Below, piece by piece: positions 7,161 to 8,357 of a stretch of 8,357 nt of DNA. Both the position numbers and the translations under genes were made by a program. Source of the stretch: Anaerolineae bacterium (lineage in GTDB: Bacteria > Chloroflexota > Anaerolineae > SpSt-313); assembly GCA_023511475.1 (NCBI GenBank), contig JAIMBM010000106.1:1-8357 (forward strand). Reading direction: 5' to 3'. Numbering within the stretch: the first letter of the stretch is position 1; every line of letters begins with the position of its first letter. The notes under the pieces are model-generated. The model was not told the origin of the DNA. It saw nothing but the letters and a program-made list of their open reading frames with translations, and searched no databases.

Positions 7161-8357
7161 ATGTCCGTCCTCGAAAGCCTGCAAACCCGCATCCGACGCG
7201 AGCGCGAAGGTCAGCAGCCCCGCGCCGCGTCCGAGTTGGTAGAAGCAATCCACAGCGGTCGTGTGCAGGAGGCCCGCGATAACCTGCTCTTCTTCACACC
7301 CCCGGCCGAGTTCCGAGGGCGGCTCGCTGCCCTCCGGCAGGCTCTGGAGAGTAGCCTCTCCGCGGCCGGCAAGAACGAGCAGGGGCAGACGCTGCGCTTC
7401 CTCGCAGACATGGCCATCTCCCTGCGCTCCCACCTGCCGGCATGGAACCTGCGAGCAGGGATGGACGAGGCCGGGCTCGCCGCCGAGGCAGAAGCCACCA
7501 CCGCCGCCCTCCGGCGCGTGGCCGAAGCCGCGGCGCCGGAGGTGGTGCGCGCCCTCCTTGCCGACTGGCAGGCCTATGCGAGGGCCCGACTGGATGCCGA
7601 AAAGGCCGCAGACCCCGACGGCGCGGCCCGTGACCTGGTCGGCGCCTCGGTCCTCGATTACGTCGATCACATGTCGGCCGCGGTGAGTAACGGCTACCTG
7701 CGGCGCGTTGCCGAGGCCCGCTATCGGGGCGAGACGATCACCGAGCTGGGCAACGACTATGCGGCCTATCTGGACTATGCCATGTACCTCGGCGTCTCCT
7801 TCGAGACGACCAACCCGCCGCTGATCGACCTGGCGTGGCTGGCAGACCCGGAGCGCTGGAACGCCGTCGTCGACCGCATCATCGCTGCCAGCCCGGGTGC
7901 TGACGATGCCGAGCTGGCGCGACGTGTCACGCTCGAGGTGGTGCTGGCCAACATGCGCCTGCTCCGTCCGATCTTCTTGCTCAGCGAGGGGCGCATGGGC
8001 CTGGTCAGCCTGCAGGTTAACCCCAAGAAGCACGACGACGCCGCCACGATGGTCCACGACGCGACAGCAATCTACGGGGAGTTGGAGCAAAAGCTGGGCG
8101 GCGTCCCCAATGTGGTGTTCAAGCTGCCGGCAACCCGCGCCGGGCTCGAGGCCTGCCGGCACCTCAACAGCCTCGGCATAGGCACCAACGCCACCGTGAA
8201 CTTTGGCCTCTTCCAGGAGATGCCGTTCGCCGAGGCCTCTGCTGCGGGACAGGCTACCGCCTCGTACATTACCGAAATGAACGGGCGCCTCGCCTTCCCC
8301 GTGCGCGACGAACTGCTCGCCAGGGCTTCGGCGCTCGGGCTGAGCGAGGCCCAGGCC
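7161..8357 (+). CDS. Transaldolase-family protein with long helical N-terminal extension (partial, 3' end outside)
   Basis: 399 codons are seen and the frame runs off the window. The ATG at 7161 follows AGGGAGG at 7149-7155. Residues 1 to about 195 are Ala/Leu/Arg/Glu-rich, look all-helical, and match nothing I recognise. The transaldolase barrel starts near 199: FETTNPPLI (N218) matches the TTNPSLI block, VSLQVNP (Q285) follows, and VVFKLPAT has the Schiff-base Lys K321. TNAT (N343, T345) lies 22 and 24 residues after K321, as N154 and T156 follow K132 in E. coli TalB. R376 in NGR matches the phosphate-binding Arg181. Q285 is 36 residues before K321, exactly where TalB has catalytic Glu96; Gln at this place is seen in fructose-6-phosphate aldolase. 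D199 may be the barrel Asp. It probably makes or breaks a C-C bond in a keto-sugar, possibly phosphorylated, supplied by the UxaE-like enzyme. Aldolase versus transaldolase activity is open. Confidence 0.88.
   Translation, partial: MSVLESLQTRIRREREGQQPRAASELVEAIHSGRVQEARDNLLFFTPPAEFRGRLAALRQALESSLSAAGKNEQGQTLRFLADMAISLRSHLPAWNLRAGMDEAGLAAEAEATTAALRRVAEAAAPEVVRALLADWQAYARARLDAEKAADPDGAARDLVGASVLDYVDHMSAAVSNGYLRRVAEARYRGETITELGNDYAAYLDYAMYLGVSFETTNPPLIDLAWLADPERWNAVVDRIIAASPGADDAELARRVTLEVVLANMRLLRPIFLLSEGRMGLVSLQVNPKKHDDAATMVHDATAIYGELEQKLGGVPNVVFKLPATRAGLEACRHLNSLGIGTNATVNFGLFQEMPFAEASAAGQATASYITEMNGRLAFPVRDELLARASALGLSEAQA

Noticed and set aside
6510..8162. Open frame of 550 codons on the - strand
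   Set aside because: Antisense shadow of the epimerase and transaldolase genes, a common effect of high GC. Its product shows no domain, while the + strand frames carry family motifs.

Overview
This is a GC-rich bacterial window. The protein families, the spaced Shine-Dalgarno sites and one textbook sigma-70 promoter all point to Bacteria. The mix of a UxaE-type sugar-acid epimerase, a GntR/LacI chimeric regulator and an HMA-like membrane protein beside CopA would fit Chloroflexota or a similar GC-rich phylum, but the phylum is a guess.

Layout. (1) Positions 1-384, + strand: the C-terminal end of a DUF362-type protein carrying two 4Fe-4S clusters, cut by the window edge. (2) Positions 455-3745, - strand: a three-gene copper module read right to left. 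It starts with a 50-residue single-pass membrane peptide that has a strong ribosome binding site. A membrane protein with three predicted helices and an HMA-like tail (CPGH instead of CxxC) follows, and then the Cu(I) P-type ATPase CopA. (3) Positions 3948-5033, - strand: a GntR-type DNA-binding domain fused to a LacI-type sugar-sensing domain. (4) Positions 5034-5543: a gene-free stretch holding a consensus promoter (TTGACA-N17-TATACT) with a palindromic operator on its -10 and start point. (5) Positions 5544-7100, + strand: a tagaturonate-epimerase (UxaE) family enzyme. (6) Positions 7161 to the window end, + strand: a transaldolase-family enzyme with an unusual N-terminal extension of about 200 residues, truncated by the window edge.

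How it fits together. The right half reads as an inducible sugar or sugar-acid catabolic locus. A divergent repressor probably senses a sugar ligand and binds the palindrome. Relief of repression would give a transcript encoding an isomerase/epimerase followed by a transaldolase-like C-C lyase. That pairing is not the standard galacturonate route, in which UxaE feeds mannonate or altronate enzymes, a KDG kinase and an aldolase. It is therefore the best candidate here for an undescribed pathway. The left half is a copper-efflux cassette whose two accessory proteins are the less known parts.
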